Shown: in pieces, positions 7,886 to 16,731 of the stretch
Layout of the letters: the number at the start of each line of letters is the position of its first letter
Position numbering within the stretch: position 1 is the stretch's first letter
Source: Mycobacterium shimoidei
Lineage (GTDB): Bacteria; Actinomycetota; Actinomycetes; Mycobacteriales; Mycobacteriaceae
Direction of reading: 5' to 3'
NCBI GenBank assembly: GCA_002101905.1
Contig: LQPU01000026.1
Location: 23,757-87,756 of the forward strand
DNA length: 64,000 nt
Made by a program: the position numbers and the translations under genes
Notes under the pieces: model-generated
Told to the model about the DNA's origin: nothing
What the model saw: only the letters and a program-made list of their open reading frames with translations
The model's database searches: none

Positions 7886-8916
7886 GGGTGCTGCTCACCG
7901 GCGCGGCCGGCTTCATCGGGTCACGAGTCCACGCCGCGCTGAACAGCGCCGGGCACGACGTGATCGCCATCGACGCGATGCTGCCCGCCGCGCACGGCGA
8001 CGACGCGGCGTTGCCCCCGGGCTGCCGGCAAGTCGATATTCGCGACGCCGACGCGCTGCGCCCGCTGCTGGCCGGGGTGGACCTGGTGTGTCATCAGGCG
8101 GCGGTGGTGGGCGCCGGAGTGAACGCCGCCGACGCGCCCGCCTACGGCAGTCACAACGACTTTGGGACGACGGTGCTGCTGGCTCAGATGTTCGAGGCGG
8201 GGATACGACGTCTGGTGCTGGCATCGTCGATGGTGGTCTACGGGCAGGGCCGTTACCGATGCGCTGATCATGGGCAGGTCGACCCACTGCCCCGGCGCCG
8301 AGCCGACCTGGATGCCGGTGTGTTCGAGCATCGCTGCCCGGTCTGCGGGCTGGACGTGGCCTGGCAGCTGGTCGACGAGGACGCGGCGTTACGACCGCGC
8401 AGTCTGTATGCGGCCAGCAAGGCCGCGCAAGAGCATTACGCACTGGCCTGGGCGGAGTCGACCGGCGGTTCGGTGGTGGCGCTGCGCTACCACAACGTCT
8501 ACGGACCGGGGATGCCGCGCGACACCCCGTATTCCGGGGTGGCCGCGATTTTCCGTTCGGCACTCGAAAAAGGCGATGCTCCAGCGGTTTTCGAAGACGG
8601 TGGCCAGATGCGCGATTTCGTGCACGTTGACGACGTGGCCGCCGCCAACCTGGCGGCAATCGACGCGGACCGTGGCGGCTTTACTGCCGCGAATGTCTGC
8701 TCCGGGCAACCTATTTCGATCATGGAAGTGGCGACGGTGCTTTGCGAGGCTCGTGGGGACGGCGTGTCACCCGTCGTCACCGGCCAGTACCGCAGCGGCG
8801 ACGTGCGGCACATCGTCGCCGATCCGGCCCGGGCCGCTGAGAAATTGGGTTTCCGCGCCGCCGTTGACCCGCAACAGGGTTTGCGCGAATTCGCCACCGC
8901 GCCGCTTCGCGGCTAG
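7882..8916 (+). CDS. galE: NAD-dependent nucleotide-sugar epimerase/dehydratase (GalE3-like)
   Basis: A 344-residue extended SDR enzyme. The start ATG overlaps the phosphorylase stop. A longer frame beginning at 7672 is a shadow of that gene. The nucleotide-binding motif TGAAGFIGS sits at residues 6-14 and the catalytic YAASK near residue 175. Between them is an insert with paired cysteines (HRCPVCG, preceded by CADHG), suggesting a zinc knuckle seen in some actinobacterial members. H37Rv calls the equivalent galE3 (Rv0536). The substrate could be UDP-glucose/galactose or another NDP-sugar; sequence reading alone does not decide this. Confidence 0.88.
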   Translation: MRVLLTGAAGFIGSRVHAALNSAGHDVIAIDAMLPAAHGDDAALPPGCRQVDIRDADALRPLLAGVDLVCHQAAVVGAGVNAADAPAYGSHNDFGTTVLLAQMFEAGIRRLVLASSMVVYGQGRYRCADHGQVDPLPRRRADLDAGVFEHRCPVCGLDVAWQLVDEDAALRPRSLYAASKAAQEHYALAWAESTGGSVVALRYHNVYGPGMPRDTPYSGVAAIFRSALEKGDAPAVFEDGGQMRDFVHVDDVAAANLAAIDADRGGFTAANVCSGQPISIMEVATVLCEARGDGVSPVVTGQYRSGDVRHIVADPARAAEKLGFRAAVDPQQGLREFATAPLRG

Positions 8917-8917
8917 C

Positions 8918-10480
8918 TCAGTCTCGGTGGCGTGCGCCGCCGGTGGGCTCGTGGGGTCCCCGATAAATCCTTGGCGCAGCAGGCGGGGTCGGGGGCCTTT
9001 CCGCGGGCCGAAAAATGCGGGGTGCGGGAGCGCCTCCGGTCGTCAGCCGCGTCGTCTCAGGCTCCGGCGGTGACGGTGGCCGTGATGGTTGGGCGCCAAC
9101 CTGGGGCTGACGCTGCTGGATTTTGCCGGTGATGATGGTGACGACGAGTATGCACAGCGTCAGTGCGCTCAGCGCGACGTCGAAGGTGCTGGTGATCTGT
9201 TGCGCAAGGTCATTGCCGTAGACCGGATTGCTCGACCCGGCGGGTGAGCCCGCGACGCGGGGCGCCAAGGCAACCCCGATCACGATGCGAGAAACACTGA
9301 ACACGAACAGAACACCGCACAGCGACGAGATCACCGGCACTGGCAGGGACCGGTTGGTGAGGTTGACGTGCAGCCAGGCGGCAAGCACCGCGGTGACGAG
9401 GTCGAAGGCTGCCATGGCCGCGTTGTCGTAGGGCGGGTTGGGCAGGTTCAAGAGCACCGTGACGGCCAGGTCGGTGATGCGCATCAGCACCGATGCGGCA
9501 CTCCAGAGTGCGATGAGCAGCAGGGCTTTTCGCGCGGCCTGCCGCCACATGTTGTCGCTGACGTGGTCGCTCGTCGCGGTTCGCAGCAACGTGAGTGGTG
9601 CGACGACCGCAGCGGCCGCCGCCCAGGCCAGGAAACCCTCGAACCCCACCGCCGCCGTGGAGGTGTTCTGCGCGATGCCGTGGAACGCGTCGATTACGCG
9701 GCCGATCGGCAGCAGCCACACAATCAGCCCAGCGAGCAGCGTGGACACTCCGAGCGCGACTAAGGCGAGCCGAGATGCTCTGCTGCGCTGAAGGATCCAC
9801 CAGGATGCGACGACGACAGCGGCCAATGCCACGGACCCGTACACAATTGCCGTCGTGATGATCGCAAAAGTTTGTTTCCCGAAACCCGTCGAATCGGCGG
9901 GCAGGGCGGCCTTGATCCGCCAGAACAAGTTGAAGACGAAAGCGAGTGCGGCCAGGGCGATCGCCGTATAGGCGATTATGCGGGCGGTCAGCAGCCAGCC
10001 ACGGAACCGGTCTTTGTCGACGCGGGTGTTCGTGATCGGCGGCTGAGCACTCAGCAGTGCGCCGGCGGCTCCGACCCAGGCGCCCGGCCCGACGCCCCCG
10101 GGCACGTTCCCGGTGCCGCCGTAGCGGACGGTTTGAACCACGTCGAACAGCACGAATCCCACCACCAGCAGGAAGTAGGGGACGTTGAGGGTGGCACGCA
10201 GCCGGCCCGGCTGAACATGCTTGAAGCGCCAGGAGCTGGCGATCGAAGCCAGCGAAAGCAGTGTCACCACGAGCAATGCCACAAACAGTTCGAGCCGGCT
10301 GTCCGGTATCCCGACGCCGAAGTACAGGTTCCAGGGAAGTGCCAAAGCGATCAGCAGCAGGACAGCCGCGGCCACATCACGGGCGAGGTTCCATCGTTTG
10401 AGGGTTTCCTCGGTGATGTGGCTGCGGTGCGGACCGCTGCGAAGGTGGGTGGTGGGCGCGTCATCGCGGCTGTCGCTCAA
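8918..10480 (-). CDS. Large integral membrane protein (Rv0537c-like)
   Basis: With the TTG start at 10480, preceded at good spacing by AAGGGGAG, the protein has 520 residues. A GTG at 10537 would add 19 residues and has no visible ribosome site. About ten hydrophobic segments follow a short hydrophilic N-terminus. The last 80 residues are proline/arginine-rich and cytoplasmic-looking (RPPSPPEPE, RPAERPPTPPAAP). H37Rv Rv0537c is a 477-residue membrane protein of unknown function in the same place. It diverges from the repeat-rich membrane protein gene. No enzymatic motif is recognisable. Confidence 0.8.
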   Translation of the reverse strand: MSDSRDDAPTTHLRSGPHRSHITEETLKRWNLARDVAAAVLLLIALALPWNLYFGVGIPDSRLELFVALLVVTLLSLASIASSWRFKHVQPGRLRATLNVPYFLLVVGFVLFDVVQTVRYGGTGNVPGGVGPGAWVGAAGALLSAQPPITNTRVDKDRFRGWLLTARIIAYTAIALAALAFVFNLFWRIKAALPADSTGFGKQTFAIITTAIVYGSVALAAVVVASWWILQRSRASRLALVALGVSTLLAGLIVWLLPIGRVIDAFHGIAQNTSTAAVGFEGFLAWAAAAAVVAPLTLLRTATSDHVSDNMWRQAARKALLLIALWSAASVLMRITDLAVTVLLNLPNPPYDNAAMAAFDLVTAVLAAWLHVNLTNRSLPVPVISSLCGVLFVFSVSRIVIGVALAPRVAGSPAGSSNPVYGNDLAQQITSTFDVALSALTLCILVVTIITGKIQQRQPQVGAQPSRPPSPPEPETTRLTTGGAPAPRIFRPAERPPTPPAAPRIYRGPHEPTGGARHRD

Positions 10481-10530
10481 CGAACTCCCCTTGTGGTAGA
10501 CGGTGACTTCGGCAGTCGTTGGTTGTGTAG

Positions 10531-10608
10531 TTAACACCTCGCTCGAGCGCTACGCTGGCAAACTCGACTTGAGTGACCTCGTAGGCTGCATCTAGTTAAT
10601 AGTGTTAA
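10531..10608. promoter_or_regulatory. Divergent intergenic region with paired TTAACAC / GTGTTAA half-sites
   Basis: The region between the divergent membrane-protein genes contains TTAACAC at 10531-10537 and its exact inverse GTGTTAA at 10602-10608. It is less GC-rich than its surroundings and holds TAGTTAATAGTG near 10593. It must contain both promoters. The half-sites are too far apart for a simple hairpin but could be bound by one regulator. No regulator is assigned. Confidence 0.35.
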
Positions 10609-10665
10609 GAGCGAGCCTGTGTCGGGCGGATACCTGATACTGCAGCCTCGGAGAGGAGTGCGGCG

Positions 10666-12435
10666 GTGGAACTGACTTTGGGGGTCGCGGTGAGCGGCCC
10701 GGTAGCCCGCCTGGCGTTAGTTGGCTCCGGACCCGACAGTGACACGGTGATCGACGAGTCGGTGGTCGATGTGGGGGCAGACCCCATCAGCAAGCTCACC
10801 GAGACGGTGGTCGGGACGCATCGGCAACTGACGACCGAAGACCACCAGCTGGTCGCCACCCGGCTGTGCTGGTCGGATCAGGATCAAGCCGCAGAGCTGA
10901 GGCGGGCGCTGGAGGACTCGGGTGTCCAGAATGTGGCGGTGATGCCGGAGTCCGAGGCGCTCACCACCATGCTCGGGGCTGCCGACGCCACCGTCGTCGG
11001 TAAGCAGCCGGAAGCCACTTCGGCCATGCCGTCAGCGGAACCGGCAGATCCGGACTTCACGATCGCGCGCGGCGCGGCGCTGGCGGCCGGCTCGGCGACG
11101 ATGACCCAGGCGGCCGTCCCCGCCCAAGACGCGACGATGGCCGCGCCTTCGGCGATGACGGGCACGGCGATGACCGAGGCGGTCACGCCGGGCGATGCTC
11201 CCACGGTGCACGAGCCGGCGGCTGGCATGTCGGACTCGGGCCGCCAGCTGGCCTACTCAATGGCCGAGGACGACTCGGAATTGCTTCCGGTCGAATACGA
11301 CGAGTACGACGAGGCTTACGACGAGGATTACGACGAAACCGAAGCCGCTCCGCCGGTCGGCCGGGCGTTGCTGATCGGGAGCTCGGTCGGCGGCATCGTC
11401 GTCGCCGGATGCGCGGCGCTGGCCGTCGCTATCACGATCGGTGTTCGTCCGACGGCTGCCAGTCAACCGCAGCCGCCCGAACAACAGCAGCAGCCCAAGC
11501 CGGTGCCGGGGAACTTCATGCCGGTGCTGCCGGCCCCCAACCCGCCGAGCCCGCCGGTGCAAGCGCCCGTCGGCAACCATGACGCTGGGTACCAGCAGGG
11601 TGTTTCGGGTCCCGCGCCGCGACCGGCGCCTGCACCGCAGGCACCTCCGGCTGCTCCTCCACCCGTCAACCCCGCCCCGCCGCCGGCGGCTCCGCCACCG
11701 GCGCCGGGACTGAATCCGGTGCCCATCCCGATCCCGATCCCACTGCCGATCAACGTGCCCGGGGTCGGGCCGGGGACGGGTCCTGGGGCTGGAACTGGGC
11801 CGGGGACTGGGACCGGGCCGGGGACTGGGACTGGCCCGGGAACTGGAACCGGGCCGGGAACTGGAACCGGGCCGGGAACTGGAACTGAGCCGGGAACTGG
11901 AACCGGGCCGGGAACTGGAACTGGAACTGAGCCGGGAACTGGAACTGGGCCGGGAACCGGGACCGGGCCGGGAACTGGAACTGGAACTGAGCCGGGGACG
12001 GGCTCTGGGACGAACCCGGGCACCAACCCCGGGGGTGAGACGGGCGGCACCGGCGGCACCGGTGGCAGCACCGGGAGCACGGGAGGCACCGACACCGGCG
12101 GCACCGGCACCGGCGGCGGCACCGGGAGCACGGGAGGCACCGACACCGGCGGCACCGGCACCGGTGGCGGCACCGGGAGCACGGGAGGCACCGACACCGG
12201 CGGCACCGGCACCGGTGGCGGCACCGGGACCACCGGAGGTACCGGAACCGGGAGCACCGGAGGAGAAAGCGGCTCAGGTGGCAGCGGTTCGAACACCACC
12301 GGCGGAGGTGGCTTCGGCTCGGGCGGCGGCACCGGTGGCTTCGGCTCGGGTGGCTTCGGCTCGGGTGGTAGCAGCGGTGGCTTCGGCTCGGGCGGTGGTT
12401 CGAGCAGCTCGAGTGGCGGAGGCCTTGCGCCCTAG
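10666..12435 (+). CDS. Repeat-rich membrane-anchored protein with extracellular Gly-Thr-Pro tail (Rv0538-like)
   Basis: A 589-residue protein with a GTG start and GAGAGGAGTGCGGC upstream. Residues 1-100 look like a nucleotide-binding or actin-like fold (LGVAVSGPVARLALVGS, later VAVMPESEALTTML). Next come an acidic linker (YDEYDEAYDEDYDE) and one membrane helix at about 246-270. The extracytoplasmic tail starts with a proline-rich stretch, then has two arrays of short Gly/Thr repeats, and ends in Gly-Ser-Phe repeats (GFGSGG). H37Rv Rv0538 (about 548 residues) has the same plan. The tail probably extends into or through the cell wall. Its function is unknown. Confidence 0.85.
   Translation: MELTLGVAVSGPVARLALVGSGPDSDTVIDESVVDVGADPISKLTETVVGTHRQLTTEDHQLVATRLCWSDQDQAAELRRALEDSGVQNVAVMPESEALTTMLGAADATVVGKQPEATSAMPSAEPADPDFTIARGAALAAGSATMTQAAVPAQDATMAAPSAMTGTAMTEAVTPGDAPTVHEPAAGMSDSGRQLAYSMAEDDSELLPVEYDEYDEAYDEDYDETEAAPPVGRALLIGSSVGGIVVAGCAALAVAITIGVRPTAASQPQPPEQQQQPKPVPGNFMPVLPAPNPPSPPVQAPVGNHDAGYQQGVSGPAPRPAPAPQAPPAAPPPVNPAPPPAAPPPAPGLNPVPIPIPIPLPINVPGVGPGTGPGAGTGPGTGTGPGTGTGPGTGTGPGTGTGPGTGTEPGTGTGPGTGTGTEPGTGTGPGTGTGPGTGTGTEPGTGSGTNPGTNPGGETGGTGGTGGSTGSTGGTDTGGTGTGGGTGSTGGTDTGGTGTGGGTGSTGGTDTGGTGTGGGTGTTGGTGTGSTGGESGSGGSGSNTTGGGGFGSGGGTGGFGSGGFGSGGSSGGFGSGGGSSSSSGGGLAP
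11764..12005 (+). repeat. Tandem repeat encoding Gly-Thr-Gly-Thr-Gly-Pro/Glu units
   Basis: About a dozen copies of an 18-base unit (GGAACTGGAACCGGGCCG and variants) encode GTGTGP or GTGTEP, with occasional 24-base units that insert an extra GT. Copies are nearly identical, which points to recent slippage or unequal exchange. The array stays in frame, so length changes would only alter the extracellular tail of the membrane protein that contains it. Confidence 0.9.
12073..12225 (+). repeat. Three near-identical 51-base tandem repeats
   Basis: Units start at 12073, 12124 and 12175, each opening GGGAGCACGGGAGGCACCG and encoding a 17-residue Gly/Thr unit that contains STGGTDTGGTGTGG. Only a silent C/T change (GGCGGC versus GGTGGC) is visible between copies. 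This is a second, independent minisatellite in the same gene as the 18-base array, so the tail length is probably variable between strains. Confidence 0.9.
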
Positions 12436-12488
12436 GCGCTCGACCACGCTTGCCCATCGCACCCAAAAGCTCTGGTTAAAGTCGGACG

Positions 12489-13139
12489 ATGCCCGACGTC
12501 ACCGTAGTGCTGCCCTGCCTGAATGAGGCGGAGTCGCTACCCGGCGTACTGGCCGCCATTCCGGCCGAATACCAGGCACTGGTCGTCGACAACAACAGCA
12601 CCGATGACACCGCCGAGGTGGCTCGCCGGCACGGCGCCCGCGTGGTCACCGAGCCGCGGCCCGGGTACGGCTCTGCGGTGCATGCCGGGGTGGTCGCCGC
12701 GACGACGCCGATCGTGGCGGTCATCGATGCCGACGGCTCGCTGGACCCCGCTGAGTTGCCGCGGCTGGTCCGCGAACTCGACAACGGCGCCGACCTGGCG
12801 ATCGGGCGCCGACGACCGGTGCCGGGACTGCGCTGGCCCTGGGTCGCGCGTCTGGGCACGGTGGTGATGAGCTGGCGGCTGCGCACCCGGCACAACCTGC
12901 CGGTGCACGACATCGCCCCGATGCGGGTTTTCCGCCGCGACGCCCTGCTCGACCTGGGCATCAAAGACCGCCGGTCGGGTTATCCGCTTGAGCTGTTGGT
13001 CCGCGCGGCAGCAGCCGGCTGGCGGGTGGTCGAACACGACGTCGCATACGGGCCGCGCACCGGCGGCAAATCCAAGGTCAGCGGTTCACTGCGAGGCAGC
13101 GTCATCGCCATCCTGGATTTCTGGAAGGTCATCTCGTGA
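12489..13139 (+). CDS. Family 2 glycosyltransferase (dolichyl-phosphate-sugar synthase-like)
   Basis: A 216-residue GT-A fold enzyme. It has the nucleotide-sugar segment VVLPCLNEAESLP at the N-terminus, a VDNNSTDDTAEVA strand and a DADGSLDP metal motif near residue 80. It has no membrane anchor, as in the soluble dolichol/polyprenyl-phosphate sugar synthase group. It may charge polyprenyl phosphate with a sugar for cell-envelope glycosylation; the donor is not decidable. It overlaps the next gene by four bases (GTGA), and both match H37Rv Rv0539-Rv0540. The membrane protein at 13803 that converges on this pair could use the lipid-linked sugar. Confidence 0.88.
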   Translation: MPDVTVVLPCLNEAESLPGVLAAIPAEYQALVVDNNSTDDTAEVARRHGARVVTEPRPGYGSAVHAGVVAATTPIVAVIDADGSLDPAELPRLVRELDNGADLAIGRRRPVPGLRWPWVARLGTVVMSWRLRTRHNLPVHDIAPMRVFRRDALLDLGIKDRRSGYPLELLVRAAAAGWRVVEHDVAYGPRTGGKSKVSGSLRGSVIAILDFWKVIS

Positions 13140-13801
13140 CCCTCGTGCCGGTGACGCTGCTGGTGGTGGCCAAAGCTCCGATACCCGGGCACGCCAAGAC
13201 CCGGCTGGCTGCCAAGCTCGGCGACGACGTCGCCGCCCAGATCGCCGCGGCCGCACTGCTGGACACCCTCGACGCGGTCGCGGCTGCCCCGGTGTCCGCG
13301 CGGGTGGTGGCCTTCCGCGGTGACCTGGCCGCCGCGATCGACGGCGCGGAGATCCAACGACAGCTCGCGTCGTTCACCGTGATAGCCCAGCGCGGCAACA
13401 GCTTTGCGGATCGGCTGGCCAACGCGCACACCGACGCGGCCGTCGCCGGGTATCCGGTGTTACAGATCGGCATGGACACCCCGCAAGTGACCGCCGAGCT
13501 GCTCGGCGACTGCGGGCGGCAGCTGACCGATGCGCCGGCCGTGCTGGGCTTCGCCCGGGACGGCGGATGGTGGGCGCTCGGCGTGCAGGAGCCCGAGAGC
13601 GCCCAGTGTCTGCGGACCGTGCCGATGTCTCAGCCCGACACCGGCGTGCTCACCCGAAAGGCCCTGCAACGTAACGGTGTCGACGTTAAGCCTCTTCCGG
13701 AACTGGCCGATTTTGACGTCGTCGACGACGTGGCCGCAGTACGCGAACGCTGTCACCCGACAAGCCGGTTCGCTCGAGCCACGCACGGGGCCGGACTTTG
13801 A
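13136..13801 (+). CDS. DUF2064 / TIGR04282-type glycosyltransferase-like protein
   Basis: A 221-residue protein starting at a GTG that overlaps the preceding glycosyltransferase. The N-terminus LLVVAKAPIPGHAKTRLAAK is the signature of the DUF2064 family, a nucleotidyl/glycosyltransferase-like fold, and GMDTPQVT near residue 112 fits its metal-binding Asp. It probably works with the upstream enzyme in transferring or activating a sugar or nucleotide. The pair matches Rv0539-Rv0540. It converges on the next gene with almost no intergenic space. Confidence 0.85.
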   Translation: MTLVPVTLLVVAKAPIPGHAKTRLAAKLGDDVAAQIAAAALLDTLDAVAAAPVSARVVAFRGDLAAAIDGAEIQRQLASFTVIAQRGNSFADRLANAHTDAAVAGYPVLQIGMDTPQVTAELLGDCGRQLTDAPAVLGFARDGGWWALGVQEPESAQCLRTVPMSQPDTGVLTRKALQRNGVDVKPLPELADFDVVDDVAAVRERCHPTSRFARATHGAGL

Positions 13802-13802
13802 G

Positions 13803-15155
13803 CTACCAATTGGTGTAGATCAAGCTGTTGACCAACAGCGCGCCGATCACGTTGAGCGCCAGCCAGAATCGATGTGATCGCGGCGCCAACAGCGTCGGGG
13901 CGGCGGTCAGCCATACCGTGAACGGCAGCCAGATCCGTTCGGTCTCGGCCTTGCTGAGCATGCTCAGATCTGCGCAGACGATCGCCACCAGGAACGCCAG
14001 CATCAGCAGATGAACCCCGGACCGACGACGGATCGCCTCGACGTCGAACACCTTGCCCAGCCCCGCGACGCTGCCCAGACCGGTTGCGCAGGCCGCCGCC
14101 GCGAGATTGGCCCAACTCCAGTATTGAAACGGACGGTCGCTGGCTAGTCCCTGCCAATAGCGTTGCTGAACAAGGGTATAACCATCGAACCACCAGAAGC
14201 CGGCAGCGGCGAACACCAAGACCACCGCCACCGCCACGAGCACGGCCGGTCGCAGTGCGCGTAGCGCGGGCCGCCAGTCCGTCGCAGAGACCGACACCGC
14301 CAGCGCCGGCAGCGCCATCAACGTCAGCCCGTAGTTGAGAAACAGTGACCAGCCGAACAGCAAGCCCGATCCGGCAGCGACCAGCGCGGGGCGTCGCACA
14401 TTGCCGTGCACCGCCACCGCCAGCAGCGCCAGGGCCCATGCGGCCACCCCGGCGAAATAGCCGTCGGCCGACACCGCAATCCAAATCGCCGTCGGGGCCA
14501 CCGCCACGAACGGCGCGGCCCCCCGCGCCGTTGCTTCGTCGGCAATCGCCCGCAACGCAATCATGATCGCCACGGCCGCGCTGGAACCGACCACAAGGCA
14601 CAGCAGCCCGGCCCACGCGCCGCCGCTCAACCCGATGCGGTCCAGCCACACGAACGTCAGCAGTGCGCCCGGCGGATGACCCGACACGTGGGTGGTCCAC
14701 GAGTGCGGCTGAAAATCCAGGATGCGGTCGGCGAAGGTGCGCACCGCGTGCGGAATGTCCGTGATGCCCGGAACCTCGTGCAGATACTCGTGTCTGGTGG
14801 TCAGCCTGCCGGCGAAACCGCGCTGCCAGCCGTCGATCATCGCCAGCGAGAACGCCCACGCGCAGGCGGTGGCCCAGGCGATCCCGAGCAGCACCCGCCA
14901 GCGCAGCCGCTGCGCCAATGTGGGGCCCCAGATCACCGCGGCCAGCCCGATAGCGATCGCCGGAACGGTGCCCCAGCCGAAATGGGTTTCGAACCAGCCG
15001 AACAACGGCGCGGCGCCGGCATGCGCACCGAACCGATCCGGGGCCGCGTGATGGCGCGATTTGATGCCCACGTGCAGTCGCGGCAACACGAATGCGGCCG
15101 CAACCAGCACGAGTCCGATTGCAGCCGCGATTGCTTCTCGACGACCGATCTTCAT
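13803..15155 (-). CDS. Integral membrane protein, glycosyltransferase-C-like (Rv0541c-like)
   Basis: A 450-residue polytopic protein. I chose ATG at 15155 because it gives nearly the 449 residues of Rv0541c; GTG (15158) and TTG (15164) lie just upstream. About twelve hydrophobic segments are visible. The first extracytoplasmic loop carries charged residues (RHHAAPDRFGAHAGAAP) and a later loop has HVSGHPPGALL, both reminiscent of GT-C polyprenyl-phosphate-sugar-dependent transferases. Next to two sugar-transferase-like genes, a lipid-linked-sugar role is plausible but unproven. No characterised homologue is recognised. Confidence 0.75.
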   Translation of the reverse strand: MKIGRREAIAAAIGLVLVAAAFVLPRLHVGIKSRHHAAPDRFGAHAGAAPLFGWFETHFGWGTVPAIAIGLAAVIWGPTLAQRLRWRVLLGIAWATACAWAFSLAMIDGWQRGFAGRLTTRHEYLHEVPGITDIPHAVRTFADRILDFQPHSWTTHVSGHPPGALLTFVWLDRIGLSGGAWAGLLCLVVGSSAAVAIMIALRAIADEATARGAAPFVAVAPTAIWIAVSADGYFAGVAAWALALLAVAVHGNVRRPALVAAGSGLLFGWSLFLNYGLTLMALPALAVSVSATDWRPALRALRPAVLVAVAVVLVFAAAGFWWFDGYTLVQQRYWQGLASDRPFQYWSWANLAAAACATGLGSVAGLGKVFDVEAIRRRSGVHLLMLAFLVAIVCADLSMLSKAETERIWLPFTVWLTAAPTLLAPRSHRFWLALNVIGALLVNSLIYTNW

Positions 15156-15178
15156 CACGGGCAAGCCTATGGGTTAGT

Positions 15179-15235
15179 TCAGGCGCGCAGGTACGTGTCG
15201 ACGACCTTGCGGGCGTCCGCTTTCGTCAGGCGCAT
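15179..15235 (-). CDS. Possible 18-residue peptide downstream of menE
   Basis: A very short frame (MRLTKADARKVVDTYLRA) starts 11 bases after the menE stop, with a purine-rich AAGGGGATCGGGG just before the ATG. The amphipathic, charged composition looks protein-like. It could be a real small protein translated after menE, the remnant of a longer gene, or chance. The length is too short for composition to decide, so confidence is low. Confidence 0.3.
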   Translation of the reverse strand: MRLTKADARKVVDTYLRA

Positions 15236-15246
15236 CCCCGATCCCC

Positions 15247-16344
15247 TTAACCGAACCGCCGTATCAGGGCCTGCCGGTCCACCTTGCCGATGCCGCGCAT
15301 CGGCAGCGCGTCGACCATGTGGAGCTCGCGCGGTGCGGCGGTCGAGTCCAAACTACCGGCGACGTGTGCCCGTAGCGCATCCAATGACGGTGCGGCGCAC
15401 CCTTCGGCGACCACTACGGCGGCAACGACGCGCTGTCCCAGCCGCTCATCGGCGACCCCGAACACCGCGCAGGCCGCCACCGCCGGATGGGTGCTCAATG
15501 CCGCCTCCACCAGTTGCGGCAACACCGTCAGCCCGCCGGTGCTGATCGCCTCGTCAGCACGGCCAAGCACGGTCAACACACCCGAATCATCCAGTGTCCC
15601 GACATCATCGGTGCGAAACCAGCCAGGCTCGGCGAATGGGTCGGGTGTTGGGGGGTTGCGATATCCCTTGGCCAGCGTCGCACCGCCGATCACGATGCGG
15701 CCGTCGGCATCCACCCGCAGTCGTACCCCGTCGAGTGGGATGCCGTCGTAAACACAGCCTCCGGCCGTTTCGCTCATGCCATACGTGCGGATCACGGTGA
15801 CGCCCGCGGCTGCAGCGGCTTTCAGTACAGGTTGGGGCGCCGGACCGCCGCCTATCAACACAGCGTCCAGCTCCGCCAGCGCGGCGCTGGCGGACCGATC
15901 GGTCAGCGCTTTGGCCAGCTGGGCTGCCACCAGTGACGTGTAGCGTCGGCCGGGCCCGAGTTTGCCTACCGCAGCAGGTAATTGGGTTATGTCAAACCCG
16001 GCGGAGACGTCGACTTCGACGGGGGTGGTACCGGCCAGCAGGCTGCGCACCAACACCTGCACACCGGCGATGTGGTACGGCGGCAACGCCAACAGCCACC
16101 GGCCGGGACCGCCCAGCCGGTCATGGGTGGCCGAGGCGCTGGCGGTCAGCGCGTCGGCGGTCAGCAGTGCACCCTTGGGTGTCCCGGTAGTGCCCGACGT
16201 CGTCACCACCAGCGCGACGTCGTCGTCAATCTCCGCACCAATCCGCAACGCAGACAGCGCTGAATGCCCGTCTGGTGGTATTGGTACCAGTGCGGAGTCA
16301 TGTTTGAACAGAACACTTTCCAGCGCCGGAAGCAGCGTTTGCAC
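15247..16344 (-). CDS. menE: o-Succinylbenzoate-CoA ligase
   Basis: A 365-residue member of the ANL adenylating superfamily, near the 362 of H37Rv Rv0542c and shorter than typical ligases of about 500 residues. It activates o-succinylbenzoate as an acyl-AMP and then its CoA thioester, the substrate of MenB. The P-loop VTTSGTTGTPKGALLT (about residue 47), the YGMSETAGG adenine motif, GWFRTDDVG and the C-terminal GIGKVDRQ lysine are all visible. The GTG start at 16344 has the Rv0543c-like stop 36 bases upstream. Confidence 0.95.
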   Translation of the reverse strand: MQTLLPALESVLFKHDSALVPIPPDGHSALSALRIGAEIDDDVALVVTTSGTTGTPKGALLTADALTASASATHDRLGGPGRWLLALPPYHIAGVQVLVRSLLAGTTPVEVDVSAGFDITQLPAAVGKLGPGRRYTSLVAAQLAKALTDRSASAALAELDAVLIGGGPAPQPVLKAAAAAGVTVIRTYGMSETAGGCVYDGIPLDGVRLRVDADGRIVIGGATLAKGYRNPPTPDPFAEPGWFRTDDVGTLDDSGVLTVLGRADEAISTGGLTVLPQLVEAALSTHPAVAACAVFGVADERLGQRVVAAVVVAEGCAAPSLDALRAHVAGSLDSTAAPRELHMVDALPMRGIGKVDRQALIRRFG

Positions 16345-16382
16345 TGCCGATCCCGGTGCGACAGCGAGCGCGCGCAGGGTAC

Positions 16383-16685
16383 TTATTCGCGCTCCTCGCC
16401 CTCGCGGACATCGTCGAGCGGCCAGCCTTTTGCGGCCAAGCGTTGCCGCACCCGCTCAATGTCCTCCGGGGTGGGTAGCTCATCGGTGAATTGGGTGATC
16501 ACCACACCGATGTCGATATGGTCAAAGTCCCCGCGTTGCATCAGTTCCCGCGCAACCTCTTTGACCTCGTCATTGGTCAACCGGCGCGACAGCAGAGCAA
16601 GCAGCGGAATGTAGTCGGTTTCCGGCACGCCGTCGGGATATCCGGCGCGCAGCCAGGCGACTATCGAACTCAGGAACTTGTTCAC
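16383..16685 (-). CDS. Small DUF3349-type protein (Rv0543c-like)
   Basis: A 100-residue soluble protein, the length of H37Rv Rv0543c. It has the segments VAWLRAGYPDGVPETDYIPL and LLSRRLTNDEVKEVAREL, which I associate with the mycobacterial DUF3349 helical family. It sits just upstream of menE in the same direction and may be co-transcribed. Its function is unknown. Confidence 0.85.
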   Translation of the reverse strand: MNKFLSSIVAWLRAGYPDGVPETDYIPLLALLSRRLTNDEVKEVARELMQRGDFDHIDIGVVITQFTDELPTPEDIERVRQRLAAKGWPLDDVREGEERE

Positions 16686-16731
16686 GCTGCCTCGACTTCC
16701 CTGAGGATTCGCTAGATCACCTGCGCAAATC

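Noticed and set aside
11463..12332. Minus-strand 289-residue Pro/Val-rich frame over the repeat region
   Set aside because: The PVPVPP repeats are the reverse reading of the Gly/Thr repeats of the real plus-strand gene.
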